Source of the DNA: Bacillus mesophilus
Lineage (GTDB): Bacteria > Bacillota > Bacilli > Bacillales > SA4
Length of the DNA stretch: 64,000 nucleotides
Assembly: GCF_011008845.1 (NCBI RefSeq)
Contig: NZ_JAAIWM010000002.1
Coordinates: 372,001-436,000 of the forward strand
Direction of reading: 5' to 3'
Under the pieces are notes generated by a model. It had not been told where the DNA came from. It was given only the letters and a program-made list of their open reading frames with translations, and did no database searches. A program made the position numbers and the translations under genes. Below, in pieces: positions 10,299-20,212 of the stretch (positions are counted from its first letter, which is position 1; each line of letters starts with the position of its first letter).

Positions 10299-12031
10299 CA
10301 AATTGCATTGGCTTTTGACTGTGTGGCAAGGGTTAAGAGCTCTTTTGCATGTTGAATAGTAAGTTCTGTTATTTCTACTCCAGAAATCATTCGAGCTACT
10401 TCTTTAACTTGTTCATTATTATTCAATTTTTTTATGGAAGTTTTTGTGCGTTCATTATTTGTTGTTTCTTTTTCAATAAATAAATGTTGATCTGCCATTG
10501 CAGCCACTTGTGGTAAATGGGAGATACATAACACCTGTGACTCAACTGACACACGATGTATTTTTTCTGCAATCGCCTGCGCAACTCTCCCACTTACCCC
10601 GGTATCTACTTCATCAAAGATTATAGAAGTAACGCCTTGGTGCTTCGAAAAAATGGACTTTAGAGCAAGCATGATTCTAGAAAGCTCTCCACCAGAAGCT
10701 ACTTTAGTTAACGGCTTTAATGGTTCACCTGGATTTGGAGATATATAAAATTCAACGACATCAAAACCACTCTTGTGTAGCTTTATATTTTCTCCATTAA
10801 ATTCTACATCACCATGATTTCCTGTTTTCTTTGAAAAGTTTATCTTAAAATTAGCTTTCTCCATAAATAGCTCTTTTAATTCCGTCAAAATAGCTTGTTC
10901 TAGAGAGAGTGCACAGGTTTTACGATATTCTGAAATCGTCTCAGCTTCCAACACTATATCTTTTGTAATATTTTCTAGTTCCCTTTTTACTTTATTAATA
11001 TGAGAATCGCGATTAACGATTTCATCTATCTCATCTTCAATCTTAGCTGCGTATTTAAGTATTTCCTCTACATTTTGACCGTATTTCCGCTTTAGTTGAT
11101 TGATTTCATTTAGTCTAGTCTCGATGCTGTTTAATCGATTTGGATCATATTCTAGTCCATCTAGTTGATCTCGAAGGGTATATGCAAGATCCTCTAACTG
11201 ATAAAAACTAGACGATAATGTATCAAATAGCTCCTTATATGTAGAATCAATATTTGATATGGTCTCTAGCTGGTTCATCGCAAGACCGATCCAATCTAAA
11301 CCTTTTTGATCTCCATGTAACGCGTGATAGGCATTATTAACGGATTGAAAGATCTTCTCAAAATTAGAGATCTTCATCTTTTCCTCAAAAAGTCTTTCAT
11401 CTTCCCCTGGCTCTAATTCTGCTGAAGAGATCTCTTGTAATTGAAACTGCAATAAGTCTAAACGATGAACGAGCTGTTGCTCATTTTCAGTTAGATTTTT
11501 TAGTTGTTGATGAAGTTGTTGATAGGTCTTGTAGAGAGCCTGATACTCCTCTACAGCTGGTATGATACTCTCTTCTCCATATTGATCTAACAGGGTGATA
11601 TGGTGTTCTTGATCCATTAAGAGTTGATGTTCGTGCTGTCCATGGATATCTAATAACGTTTGTCCAATCTCTCGTAAGATCCCTAGTGTAACGAGTTTAC
11701 CGTTTACTCGGCATACACTTTTACCGTTTTTTAAGATATATCGCCTTAGTACAAAATTCCCTTCAGATACCTCTATCCCTAACTCCCTTGTTTTTTCATA
11801 ACATGGGTGTTCATCATCATCTATTAAAAATAAACCTTCAATCTCAGCTTTGTCCATACCAAAACGGACAAACTCAGCTGAACCTCGACCTCCAACTAAT
11901 AAACCAATGGCATCGATAATAATTGATTTACCTGCCCCAGTTTCTCCAGTAAGTACGGTTAATCCTTTTTGGAAGGAAACCGTAAGTTCTTCTATAATGG
12001 CAAAATTTCGGATTGATAATTCTGCTAACAA
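10298..12031 (-). CDS. recN: DNA repair protein RecN
   Basis: This 577-residue SMC-like ATPase acts early in double-strand-break repair. Walker A (GETGAGKS) is near residue 30, a long coiled-coil region lies at about 150-360, and the ABC signature (VASGGELSRI) and Walker B (IIFDEVDTG) occur in the last third. It starts with TTG at 12031 after gagggtg. It lies in the conserved argR-recN-spoIVB order but is separated from argR by a repeat element of about 250 bp. Confidence 0.96.
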   Translation of the reverse strand: MLAELSIRNFAIIEELTVSFQKGLTVLTGETGAGKSIIIDAIGLLVGGRGSAEFVRFGMDKAEIEGLFLIDDDEHPCYEKTRELGIEVSEGNFVLRRYILKNGKSVCRVNGKLVTLGILREIGQTLLDIHGQHEHQLLMDQEHHITLLDQYGEESIIPAVEEYQALYKTYQQLHQQLKNLTENEQQLVHRLDLLQFQLQEISSAELEPGEDERLFEEKMKISNFEKIFQSVNNAYHALHGDQKGLDWIGLAMNQLETISNIDSTYKELFDTLSSSFYQLEDLAYTLRDQLDGLEYDPNRLNSIETRLNEINQLKRKYGQNVEEILKYAAKIEDEIDEIVNRDSHINKVKRELENITKDIVLEAETISEYRKTCALSLEQAILTELKELFMEKANFKINFSKKTGNHGDVEFNGENIKLHKSGFDVVEFYISPNPGEPLKPLTKVASGGELSRIMLALKSIFSKHQGVTSIIFDEVDTGVSGRVAQAIAEKIHRVSVESQVLCISHLPQVAAMADQHLFIEKETTNNERTKTSIKKLNNNEQVKEVARMISGVEITELTIQHAKELLTLATQSKANAI

Positions 12032-12101
12032 ACAACATCCACCCTCTATTTTTCTTATTTCTTTGACTGCTTTCGTATACCTTGGTCTAAGATTTAACCG
12101 T

Positions 12102-12352
12102 GTTCGTTACATTGCGCTCCAAACACTTGCTTTCCGCGGGGAGGAAGTCAAGCCTCCTCACAAGAAAAGCGGAAATGCCCCGATTAGCCCCGACAAGCAA
12201 ATGTTCCTCCATCATAAAAAGGGCGTTTTTTCCATTTTTATGATGGAGGGTTATTTGACCTCGAGGAGCTGGGCATTGCAGCTAGACAAGCTTCGCCTGC
12301 GGGGTCTCGACCTTTCCTCTACTCCCGCAGGAGTCAAGTGTTTTGCGCTCCA
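12102..12352. repeat. Structured intergenic repeat, copy A (about 250 bp)
   Basis: This element fills most of the argR-recN gap. It shares the segments GCTTTCCGCGGGG, CCTCCTC, GCCTGCGGGGTCTCG and CTCCCGCAGGAGTC with copy B at 30045-30206, and it is bounded by inverted arms (AAACACTTG / CAAGTGTTT). It contains a perfect 15-bp hairpin (12206-12220 with 12235-12249). The GC-rich palindromic character sets it apart from the AT-rich surroundings. It looks like a dispersed non-coding repeat of the kind seen in several Bacillaceae; no transposase is present. Confidence 0.75.
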
Positions 12353-12456
12353 TTTCACTAAGGTTTATTTTCAAAGAGCAACCTTTACAAAAAGAGCCTC
12401 TTAAAAGTTATTTAGGTTCCTCTTATTTTTACTTAGCCTAAAAGTGATCTTCTTTT

Positions 12457-12906
12457 TTACAGCATGTCTAAGAATCGATTTGAAATTTCTTCTGTGTGGT
12501 CAGTTGATTTACAGATGATGAGGATTGTGTCATCACCACAGATTGTCCCTAGTATTTCATCCCAGTCTAAGTTATCGATTAATGCACCAATTGCGTTGGC
12601 GTTTCCGGGTAGTGTCTTCATTACTAGCATATGACCTGCTGAGTCTATTTTCACAAACGCGTCCATTAAGGAGCGCTTTAACTTTTGTAATGGATTGAAA
12701 CGCTGATCTGCTGGTAGACTGTATTTATATCGGCCGTCCATCATTGGAACTTTAACTAGATGTAATTCCTTGATATCTCTAGAAACAGTTGCTTGTGTAA
12801 CGTTAAATCCCTCTGCTTTTAATAAATCAACAAGTTCATCCTGTGTTTCAATTTCATTGGACGTGATCACTTCTCGTATTTTTATATGTCTTTGGCCTTT
12901 ATTCAC
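12457..12906 (-). CDS. argR: Arginine repressor/activator ArgR (AhrC)
   Basis: This 149-residue hexameric regulator represses arginine synthesis and activates its breakdown. The N-terminal winged helix includes [17 protein letters not shown] (about 37-53), and the C-terminal arginine-binding and oligomerisation part carries GTICGDDT near residue 123. The start is GTG at 12906 preceded by agaggt. A strong terminator of the tlyA transcript lies upstream, so argR probably has its own promoter in 12907-13015. Confidence 0.96.
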   Translation of the reverse strand: MNKGQRHIKIREVITSNEIETQDELVDLLKAEGFNVTQATVSRDIKELHLVKVPMMDGRYKYSLPADQRFNPLQKLKRSLMDAFVKIDSAGHMLVMKTLPGNANAIGALIDNLDWDEILGTICGDDTILIICKSTDHTEEISNRFLDML

Positions 12907-13015
12907 TTCTATACCTCTTTCCTAAACGAACTCTCTCTATAATTTATGTTATATGATGAACTAAAGCTTGTACAATCATTTTATGTAAGAATGCTGTTTT
13001 TATTTAAATATAGGT

Positions 13016-13054
13016 ACAAGAAAAGCACTCAGTTCAACCTTTTACTGAGTGCTT
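13016..13054 (-). terminator. Terminator after tlyA
   Basis: A perfect 11-bp stem, AAGCACTCAGT (13023-13033) with ACTGAGTGCTT (13044-13054), is followed on the minus strand by a T-rich tail. It separates the ispA/OLE/dxs/tlyA unit from argR. Confidence 0.85.
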
Positions 13055-13059
13055 AGCCT

Positions 13060-13908
13060 TTAGTTAGTCTCTTCTTCGACCTTGTTATTTTGCTGCTTTA
13101 GCTCAAGATGAGCAGTTTTTACAACTTCTTCAGGTGAGTCTTTACACTCATTAGTTCCAACTACTTCGCCTGACCAGAACAGATGTAATAAAAACTCGAT
13201 GTTTCCATCCCCACCTGTAATAGGTGAGAATGTTATATTTTTAACGCTATATCCTTCCTTAATGGAAAATGCAATCATATCTTGTAATACTTGAACGTGG
13301 ACACGTGGATCTCGAACGATTCCTTTTTTGCCAACCTGCTCTCGTCCTGCTTCAAATTGAGGCTTAACTAATGCAATAATTTCACTGTTAGAAGTTAAAA
13401 CCGTTTTAAGAACAGGCAATATAATTCTTAGCGAAATAAAAGATACATCAATTGTCGCAAATTCAGGAAGCCCCTTAGAAAAATCCTCTGGCTTTGCATA
13501 TCTGAAATTCGTTCTCTCCATTACGACTACACGTTCATCCTGACGCAATTTCCATGCTAACTGATTATAACCAACATCGACCGCATAGGATAGTTTGGCT
13601 CCATTTTGAAGAGCACAATCAGTAAATCCACCGGTAGAAGAACCAATATCAATCATAATTTTCTGATCTACAATCAAATCAAATTCTTTAAGAGCCTTTT
13701 CTAATTTGAAGCCTCCCCTACTTACATAGGGCATTAGCTTTCCTTTTATCTCAAGCGGAAGCTCACGGTCCACTTTTTCACCAGGTTTGTCCAGTCTACT
13801 TTCATTTGAGTACACAATCCCTGCCATGATGGCCCTTTTTGCTTTTTCTCTTGTCTCAATGAGTCCCCGCTCTACTAAAAGTACATCGACTCGTTCTTTT
13901 TTACTCAT
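13060..13908 (-). CDS. tlyA: TlyA family rRNA (cytidine-2'-O)-methyltransferase YqxC
   Basis: The 282-residue protein has an N-terminal S4 RNA-binding domain (residues 5-65) followed by an FtsJ-like methyltransferase domain with the SAM motif DIGSSTGGFTD near residue 87. Members methylate rRNA riboses; the old name hemolysin A is probably misleading. The C-terminal tail is acidic and glutamine-rich. It starts five bases after the dxs stop, so the two are cotranscribed. Confidence 0.92.
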   Translation of the reverse strand: MSKKERVDVLLVERGLIETREKAKRAIMAGIVYSNESRLDKPGEKVDRELPLEIKGKLMPYVSRGGFKLEKALKEFDLIVDQKIMIDIGSSTGGFTDCALQNGAKLSYAVDVGYNQLAWKLRQDERVVVMERTNFRYAKPEDFSKGLPEFATIDVSFISLRIILPVLKTVLTSNSEIIALVKPQFEAGREQVGKKGIVRDPRVHVQVLQDMIAFSIKEGYSVKNITFSPITGGDGNIEFLLHLFWSGEVVGTNECKDSPEEVVKTAHLELKQQNNKVEEETN

Positions 13909-13913
13909 ACTTG

Positions 13914-15815
13914 TTATACCCTTTGTTGTTTCATTTTTGTGATCTGCTTCGCTTTAGCAACTGTCGCTTCAACGGTAAAGTCAATTTCATCTAATAGTTC
14001 ATTTACACTTCCATGTTCGATGAACTGATCTGGTATCCCGATACGGTCAATTTTACTTTGGTGGAAGCCTAAATCATGAGCATATTCTAACACTGCACTA
14101 CCAAAGCCACCTTGTAAAATTGCTTCTTCAATGGTTAAGACAGGTATATCTTGCTCAAGGATACTTATCATCATAGCTTCGTCAAAAGGCTTTATAAAAC
14201 GTGCATTCACAACCCTCGCAGAGATTCCCTCTTCGCTTAGGATTTGAGCTGCTTCTAAGGCCATCGGGATGGTTGTACCAAATGTTAAGATGGCTATATC
14301 TGTTCCTTCACGTAACACTTCCCAAGATCCGATTGGAATCTCGAGTAAATCTTCATCCATCTTGACACCTAGTCCATTTCCTCTCGGATAACGAAGTGCA
14401 ATCGGTCCAGCATCATACTGTAAGGCCGTATACACCATATGTTGTCCTTCATTTTCATCCTTTGGCATCATTAACACTAGATTCGGAATATGACGCATAA
14501 ATGCTACGTCAAATACACCTTGGTGTGTTTCACCATCCGCTCCTACCAAGCCCGCTCTATCTATTCCAAAGAAAACATTTAGGTTTTGTCTACATACATC
14601 ATGAACGACCTGGTCGTATCCACGTTGCAAGAAAGTCGAATAAATGGCTAAATATGGCTTCATTCCTTGTGTTGCTAGTCCTGCAGCCATTGTGACTGCA
14701 TGCTGCTCTGCTATCCCTACATCAAATAGTCGATCTGGGAATTCCTCACCAAAACCTTCTAGCTTTGAACCTACTGTCATAGCAGGTGTAATCGCTACCA
14801 CTCGCTGATCATCTCGAGCAATTCTTCTAACCGTTTCACTTATCACCTTACTCCAAGCTGGTGGAGCACTAACAGGTTTAATAAAGTCACCAGATTCAAT
14901 TTTATAAGGTCCAGGTCCATGCCAAGTTCCAATACGATCAGACTCTGCAGGATGATAGCCCTTCCCCTTCTTCGTTATAACATGAACTAAAACTGGTCCT
15001 TTTGTTTTCTTTGCGTATAATAAATTTTCCATTAGGTCTTCATAATTATGACCATCTACTGGCCCTAAATAGGTGTACCCTAACTCTTCAAAGAACACGC
15101 CCGTTACTAATAAATATTTCATACTATCTTTAATACGCTCTGCTGCTGCTGCAAGCTTCCCGCCCACAGCAGGTATCTTTTTCAAGATGTACTCAAGTTC
15201 ATCCTTTGCCCATTGATATTTACCTGCAGTTCTGAGCTTGCCTAAAATATTATGAAGGGCTCCAACATTAGGCGCAATTGACATTTCATTATCGTTTAAG
15301 ATAACAATCATATCTGTCTTTTCATGACCGATGTGATTTAATGCCTCCAAAGCCATTCCACCTGTTAATGCACCGTCACCAATGATAGGTAGAATGTATT
15401 CACCCGTACCTTTTAAATCGCGGGCGATCGCCATACCCATTGCAGCAGATAAAGATGTAGAGCTATGTCCTGTTTCCCAAACATCATGCTCACTTTCATT
15501 TCGTTTTGGAAAGCCAGACAATCCTTTATGCTTTTTCAACGTTTCAAATTGACTAGTACGTCCAGTTAGTATTTTATGAACATAGGATTGATGCCCCACA
15601 TCCCAAATAAACTTATCATTGGGACTATTAAAAACCTTATGTAGTGCAACCGTAAGTTCTACTACTCCTAAATTGGGACCAATATGTCCTCCCGTTCTAG
15701 AAGTAACATTTATGAGGAAGTCACGTATGTCAGCGCTTAGTAGTTCTAGTTCCTCTATTGATAAATCCTTTAAAAAGGACGGGTCTTTTATTGTTGTGAG
15801 ATCCAAGTTGATCAC
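13914..15815 (-). CDS. dxs: 1-deoxy-D-xylulose-5-phosphate synthase
   Basis: Dxs condenses pyruvate and glyceraldehyde-3-phosphate in the first step of the MEP isoprenoid pathway, using thiamine diphosphate. The thiamine-binding motif [17 protein letters not shown] and the transketolase central motif [15 protein letters not shown] are clear over about 630 residues. The GTG at 15815 overlaps the oapA end; a TTG at 15806 (giving MDLTTIKD, the usual family N-terminus) is a good alternative start. It is in the OLE locus with ispA, the other isoprenoid gene here. Confidence 0.96.
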   Translation of the reverse strand: MINLDLTTIKDPSFLKDLSIEELELLSADIRDFLINVTSRTGGHIGPNLGVVELTVALHKVFNSPNDKFIWDVGHQSYVHKILTGRTSQFETLKKHKGLSGFPKRNESEHDVWETGHSSTSLSAAMGMAIARDLKGTGEYILPIIGDGALTGGMALEALNHIGHEKTDMIVILNDNEMSIAPNVGALHNILGKLRTAGKYQWAKDELEYILKKIPAVGGKLAAAAERIKDSMKYLLVTGVFFEELGYTYLGPVDGHNYEDLMENLLYAKKTKGPVLVHVITKKGKGYHPAESDRIGTWHGPGPYKIESGDFIKPVSAPPAWSKVISETVRRIARDDQRVVAITPAMTVGSKLEGFGEEFPDRLFDVGIAEQHAVTMAAGLATQGMKPYLAIYSTFLQRGYDQVVHDVCRQNLNVFFGIDRAGLVGADGETHQGVFDVAFMRHIPNLVLMMPKDENEGQHMVYTALQYDAGPIALRYPRGNGLGVKMDEDLLEIPIGSWEVLREGTDIAILTFGTTIPMALEAAQILSEEGISARVVNARFIKPFDEAMMISILEQDIPVLTIEEAILQGGFGSAVLEYAHDLGFHQSKIDRIGIPDQFIEHGSVNELLDEIDFTVEATVAKAKQITKMKQQRV

Positions 15816-16427
15816 TCACTTTCGTTTCGAATTTTGCTTTTTCTTTTTGTCACGTGCATCTTTCAATATTCTCAGCTTTAACTTATCTTCTGCAAAATAA
15901 AACAATTTACCTACTTGGAAGACTATATTTGTTGAAAAGGTAATCGCTAGTGTTTTCCCTATTGCCTTTCCACCGACAGTTAATGCTGCAATTAAACTCG
16001 TAAATATGACAGAAATTATTAACTGTGTAGGTCCGTTATCATTAACATCTAGGGCAATGGCAACCTGCACCAACACAATTGCTGAGGCTGTACCACTAAT
16101 TATACCAGAAATATCTCCAATTACATCATTACAAAAATTTGCAAACCGATCAGCATTACGAACGATTAAGATTGCATGCCTAGAGCCCTTCACTTTCTCA
16201 GATGCCATTGCATGAAATGGCACTTCATCAGCGGCAGTCGCTGCAACGCCTAGCATGTCAAAAAATATACCTATAAAGACAATGATCAGTACGACAACCA
16301 TTCCCATTGCCCAAGTTACTCCACTTAAGGTATAGGTTGAAACGATTGAAAAAATAGCCGCTAGCACAAATGTGATAACGGCTATTCCTAAACTCCAATT
16401 TATCGATTTTCGAAATGTATCATTCAT
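15816..16427 (-). CDS. oapA: OLE-associated membrane protein OapA
   Basis: This 203-residue protein has about four hydrophobic segments (13-35, 42-62, 105-128, 136-155), a DxxxD motif (Asp101 and Asp105, DVIGD) and a strongly basic C-terminal tail (about 182-203, KLKLRILKDARDKKKK). This matches OapA, the membrane partner that binds OLE RNA in Bacillus halodurans, and the gene lies directly downstream of the OLE RNA as expected. ATG at 16427 follows a weak ggtga site. It abuts dxs with no gap. No such gene exists at this place in B. subtilis. Confidence 0.88.
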   Translation of the reverse strand: MNDTFRKSINWSLGIAVITFVLAAIFSIVSTYTLSGVTWAMGMVVVLIIVFIGIFFDMLGVAATAADEVPFHAMASEKVKGSRHAILIVRNADRFANFCNDVIGDISGIISGTASAIVLVQVAIALDVNDNGPTQLIISVIFTSLIAALTVGGKAIGKTLAITFSTNIVFQVGKLFYFAEDKLKLRILKDARDKKKKQNSKRK

Positions 16428-16479
16428 GAATTACATCGTCACCTTTAAACCTATTTTATTGCCCATTATGTAAGATGAG

Positions 16480-17076
16480 TGGCCAAGTAAAGAGTAAAAA
16501 CTGCGGCTTAGGTCCAGTAGGTTTTCCCAAGCAGGTACCGAATGTTGCCATTCTGGCGGTTTCCCATTAAACCCACCTTAGCAATGTCGCCATATACTAG
16601 ACTGGATTACCACTTAGTCCGCACTATAATCCTCTCTACTTGTCAAATTTCGAACAGTCTAGGAGTTTTCCTCAAGCAGTCTCGTTACATTCCCTAGCCT
16701 CTTTTGCAGTAATGATTTCATATGGGATACAAGTACAATAACCAATGGCCATTTTGATTAATGTACCTAACCATAATCCCCTCAGTTACCACTCAAGGCA
16801 GGCTACGCTGCATGTAGCCCAAAAGATAGCTACAATACAGGTTTATAACCATCTTTGGCATAGTCTTTTTGCTATCCAAGAGAATGGTCCTCCGCGGAAG
16901 AAGGGTCAACGCCCACATGCCATTGTGGATCGCCCTTTATCCTTAACTCCCAGCATCAACCCAAGGCTGGGCGCCTCAAGCCGACACAAGGAACTTCATC
17001 GATGTGCCCTTTGGCGGATTTTTAGGCCCGCCTTCAGAAACGGGAGACTGACTAGAATACTGCACCACCCCATGTT
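16480..17076 (-). ncRNA. ole: OLE RNA (ornate, large, extremophilic)
   Basis: The 718 bp between ispA and oapA hold no credible minus-strand ORF but many stable helices: 17013-17017 with 17028-17032 (ggcgg/ccgcc), 16949-16954 with 16966-16971 (cccagc/gctggg), 16913-16917 with 16924-16928, 16801-16806 with 16814-16819, and a longer-range pair 16825-16830 with 16871-16876. The GC content is well above other gaps in the window. The locus is that of known OLE RNAs, among isoprenoid genes and upstream of oapA, and the size (about 600 nt) fits. OLE forms an abundant membrane-bound ribonucleoprotein with OapA and OapB and supports tolerance of alcohol, cold and magnesium stress. Ends are estimates; I had no covariance model to test it. 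Confidence 0.85.
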
Positions 17077-17082
17077 AAAAAC

Positions 17083-17111
17083 ACTATACCATATTATATT
17101 TAATTGCTCAA
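17083..17111 (-). promoter_or_regulatory. Sigma-A-type promoter for OLE RNA
   Basis: On the minus strand TTGAGC (17106-17111) and TATAGT (17083-17088) are 17 bp apart, 35-63 bp past the ispA stop. Transcription would start near 17076, at the 5' edge of the structured region. This would let OLE be made independently of the upstream genes. Confidence 0.65.
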
Positions 17112-17145
17112 CGAATCGACCGCCTATTTTCATTATAACCTAGGC

Positions 17146-18042
17146 TTAGTTATTACGTTCTGCTATCAGATTGCATATATCCTCTAAATAAGATTGGTCC
17201 ATATTTTCAACTAATGAAAGTGATTGTTTGGCAAGATTAATATGCTCGGCTAATTTACGCTTTGCCCCATCAAGAGTGAGTAGAGCTGGATATGTACTTT
17301 TATGGTTATTTTCATCGGAACCAACTGGCTTACCAATCTCTTCTTCCGTTCCCTCAACATCTAATATGTCGTCTCTTATTTGAAAAGCTAATCCAAGGTG
17401 GTGGGCAAAGCCTCTTAAATGGTTAATCTGTTGATCTGTTGCATTTGCTAATATAGCACCTGCAAGAATAGAGTATTCTAGAAGCCTACCTGTTTTTCGT
17501 GTATGTATATATTCTAACTCATTTATAGAAAGTGACTGATTCTCACCTTCAAGGTCTGCAATTTGTCCTCCGACCATTCCTTCTGGACCGGCAGAAACAC
17601 TTAAAAGTTTAATCAACTTAATCTTCATCTCATTTGTAATTTCTTCATGATTAAGATCAGCAAGTAATTGAAAGCTATAGGTTAGTAGCGCATCTCCTGC
17701 CAAAACGGCATGGGCCTCTCCAAACACCTTATGATTTGTCGGCTTACCTCTGCGAAGATCATCATCATCCATACTAGGGAGGTCATCGTGAATTAAGGAG
17801 TATGTATGTACCATTTCTAAAGACGTTGCTACCTGTAACCCTAGCACAGGATTTTTCTTAAATCCGTATAAGGTCGCAAATAACAATAAGGGGCGAAGAC
17901 GCTTTCCACCTGCCTGAAGAGAATAATTCATCGCTTCAAGCAAACTATGCGGAGAAGAGAGCTTCTCTAGTGATTTGTATAGTACTTCTTCAAACATTTG
18001 CTTATGCTTGACAGAGAAGGATTGAAAACTGTTTTCACTCAC
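17146..18042 (-). CDS. ispA: Farnesyl diphosphate synthase
   Basis: IspA joins isopentenyl diphosphate to dimethylallyl and geranyl diphosphate to make farnesyl diphosphate. The first aspartate-rich motif (DDLPSMDDDD, near residue 85), the second (DDILD, near residue 225) and GGKRLRP near residue 45 define the trans-prenyltransferase family, and 298 residues is normal. It starts with GTG at 18042, three bases after the xseB stop, with gaggagg overlapping the end of xseB. Confidence 0.96.
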   Translation of the reverse strand: MSENSFQSFSVKHKQMFEEVLYKSLEKLSSPHSLLEAMNYSLQAGGKRLRPLLLFATLYGFKKNPVLGLQVATSLEMVHTYSLIHDDLPSMDDDDLRRGKPTNHKVFGEAHAVLAGDALLTYSFQLLADLNHEEITNEMKIKLIKLLSVSAGPEGMVGGQIADLEGENQSLSINELEYIHTRKTGRLLEYSILAGAILANATDQQINHLRGFAHHLGLAFQIRDDILDVEGTEEEIGKPVGSDENNHKSTYPALLTLDGAKRKLAEHINLAKQSLSLVENMDQSYLEDICNLIAERNN

Positions 18043-18045
18043 TTG

Positions 18046-18279
18046 TTATTCCTCCTCTTGTACCTGAATTGGTTGAAGCTCACCATTATCCTGTAATAGC
18101 TTATCCATTTGCTTTTCAATCGTTTTTAATTTATCATGGCAAAGCTTTGAAAGTGTCATTCCGTCCTGAAAATAAGCAATCGCCTTTTCTAACGGTACAT
18201 CCCCTTCCTCTAGCTTCTCAACAATTTCTTCTAGCTTGTCCATAGCTTCTTCAAAAGACAATTTCTTTTCACTACTCAT
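18046..18279 (-). CDS. xseB: Exodeoxyribonuclease VII small subunit
   Basis: XseB is the small subunit of the single-strand DNA exonuclease. The 77-residue protein is mostly one helical hairpin ([23 protein letters not shown]). The frame is open to 18327, but the ATG at 18279 has gaggg upstream and gives the family N-terminus [13 protein letters not shown]. It overlaps the end of xseA by eight bases, which suggests translational coupling. Confidence 0.95.
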   Translation of the reverse strand: MSSEKKLSFEEAMDKLEEIVEKLEEGDVPLEKAIAYFQDGMTLSKLCHDKLKTIEKQMDKLLQDNGELQPIQVQEEE

Positions 18280-19630
18280 TTTCTTGTTCCCTCTCAATCC
18301 CATTAATCTCGCAATTAAGTATGCCATCCTTCAATCTAACGCTAATCTGATTTCCAGGAGTAACTTGTTTGGTTGATTTTATTATGTTTTCTTGGTCATC
18401 ACTGTACACAATGCTATATCCTCGGTCCATGATTCTTAATGGACTTAGTCCCTCTAATTTGGAAAGTATGTAAGAAAACTGCTGTTCCTTATTACCAAGT
18501 GTCATAGCCATCAATTTATGAATTTCACGGCTGACTCTAAGATGACGTTCTTTCTGCAACTGAATTTGTGAAGATGGCTGATGTTTTGATAGGTTAGAGC
18601 TAATTTTTTCAAGCTGATACTTTTTTTGCTCGATATAACGATTACTCACTCTTTGTAGTGATTCTAATAGACGATCAAGTTGTTGTTCTTTTTGACTGTA
18701 TAGCTGTTTTGGATAACGAAATGCATATGACCTTTGCAAATTAACCAAACGTTTTCTCTCACTGTTCGACTTTTCCTTCATAGCCCGAATAAGCCTAGCA
18801 CGTCGTTGATTAATTCTTTCTACCAGTTCATCAATATGTGGCACTGCTAGTTCCGCGGCCCCAGTAGGCGTAGGTGCTCGTAAATCTGCAACGAAATCAG
18901 CAATAGTAAAATCTGTTTCATGACCAACGGCAGAGATGATTGGAATTCTTGACTCAAAAATGGCACGAGCTACTGATTCCTCATTAAACGCCCAAAGTTC
19001 TTCGATAGATCCGCCACCTCTACCAACAATGAGAACATCTAAATCAGCAAAATCATTTGCTTTTTTTATGGATTTTACAATTGAAGGTGCCGCCTGATCC
19101 CCTTGCACTAATGTGGGTAGAATGATAATTTCACCGATTGGATATCTTCTTTTAATGGTGATGATAATATCTCTTACCGCTGCTCCGGTAGGTGATGTTA
19201 TGACACCTATTCGTTCGGGGTATTTGGGAATGGCTTTTTTATGTACAGCTGAGAATAAACCTTCTAATTCCAATCTTTTTTTTAGTTCTTCATATGCTAA
19301 AAATAAGCTTCCGATTCCGTCAGGCTGCATGTCTGTTACATATAGTTGGTAATTACCGTTTGGTTCATATACTGAGATTTCTCCTTGTATAAGTACCTTC
19401 ATCCCATCTTCAGGTTTAAATTTTATGGAACGATTATTAGCAGAAAACATAACAGATTGTATACGAGCATTTTCGTCCTTAATCGTAAAGTACATGTGCC
19501 CCCGACTGTGCTGTTTGAAATTAGAAATTTCCCCTTTTAAGAATACTTTTTGCATATGCGGGTCTACATCAAACTTCTTTTTTATGTATTTTGTTAAGGC
19601 AGTGACTGTTAAATACCGTATCTCAGACAT
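18272..19630 (-). CDS. xseA: Exodeoxyribonuclease VII large subunit
   Basis: The 452-residue catalytic subunit has an N-terminal OB-fold (about 1-105; [19 protein letters not shown]) and the XseA nuclease core ([54 protein letters not shown]), then a coiled-coil region (about 270-390). The ATG follows gggggagg. In B. subtilis folD precedes xseA; here nusB is only 35 bp upstream. Confidence 0.96.
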   Translation of the reverse strand: MSEIRYLTVTALTKYIKKKFDVDPHMQKVFLKGEISNFKQHSRGHMYFTIKDENARIQSVMFSANNRSIKFKPEDGMKVLIQGEISVYEPNGNYQLYVTDMQPDGIGSLFLAYEELKKRLELEGLFSAVHKKAIPKYPERIGVITSPTGAAVRDIIITIKRRYPIGEIIILPTLVQGDQAAPSIVKSIKKANDFADLDVLIVGRGGGSIEELWAFNEESVARAIFESRIPIISAVGHETDFTIADFVADLRAPTPTGAAELAVPHIDELVERINQRRARLIRAMKEKSNSERKRLVNLQRSYAFRYPKQLYSQKEQQLDRLLESLQRVSNRYIEQKKYQLEKISSNLSKHQPSSQIQLQKERHLRVSREIHKLMAMTLGNKEQQFSYILSKLEGLSPLRIMDRGYSIVYSDDQENIIKSTKQVTPGNQISVRLKDGILNCEINGIEREQENE

Positions 19631-19665
19631 AGTCCTCCCCCTTAGTTAACGGTATATTTATATAT

Positions 19666-20064
19666 CTATTTCGCAGGTAACTGATCCTTTACCTTAGATA
19701 AAACACTATTAATGAATTTCCCAGAATCATCGTCACCGAATGTCTTTGCTAATTCGATTGCTTCATTCAGAGTTACATTTATTGGAATATTAGGCTCGAA
19801 TTGCATCTCATAAATAGCCAGTCGTAAAATTGCTCTGTCCACATTCCCAATTCGTTCAATCGTCCAATTTTCTAAATTACTTCTTAGAAGTGTGTCGATT
19901 TCCTCTTTATGAGAAGTTGTTCCAAAAACCAATTCATCTAAAAAGGGGTTTCCCTCTTCTTCTTCAAGTACGTTATTTATGGCAGTTTGAGGCTCTTGTT
20001 CATTAAGATCTAATTGAAAAAGGACTTGAAGTGCTTTCTCTCTTGCTTGTCTTCTGTTCATCAT
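19666..20064 (-). CDS. nusB: Transcription antitermination factor NusB
   Basis: NusB joins NusE (S10) on boxA RNA to support antitermination of rRNA operons. The 132-residue all-helical protein begins MNRRQAREKALQVLFQLDL, the family signature, and contains IERIGNVDRAILRLAIYE. Two tandem ATGs (20064, 20061) follow aaaggag; either could be used. It is the first gene of the nusB-xseA-xseB-ispA-OLE unit. Confidence 0.96.
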   Translation of the reverse strand: MMNRRQAREKALQVLFQLDLNEQEPQTAINNVLEEEEGNPFLDELVFGTTSHKEEIDTLLRSNLENWTIERIGNVDRAILRLAIYEMQFEPNIPINVTLNEAIELAKTFGDDDSGKFINSVLSKVKDQLPAK

Positions 20065-20212
20065 TCATTACTCCTTTTTAGTGGTCCAAATTTATAAAAG
20101 AAATCATATCATATGTTTCTGCTTTTGACATATATAGTTCATATCTTCTAATAGTTTTAACGGACATGTTTAAAATTATTTTCAACCTCATTATACATGA
20201 TGAAGGGAGATT

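Noticed and set aside
11850..12404. Plus-strand ORF of 184 codons across the recN start and repeat A
   Set aside because: It overlaps recN coding sequence on the other strand and runs through the repeat; no ribosome site and no family.
16745..17143. Plus-strand ORF of 132 codons in the ispA-oapA gap
   Set aside because: It is antisense to the structured OLE RNA, has no family resemblance and its composition reflects helix-forming sequence.
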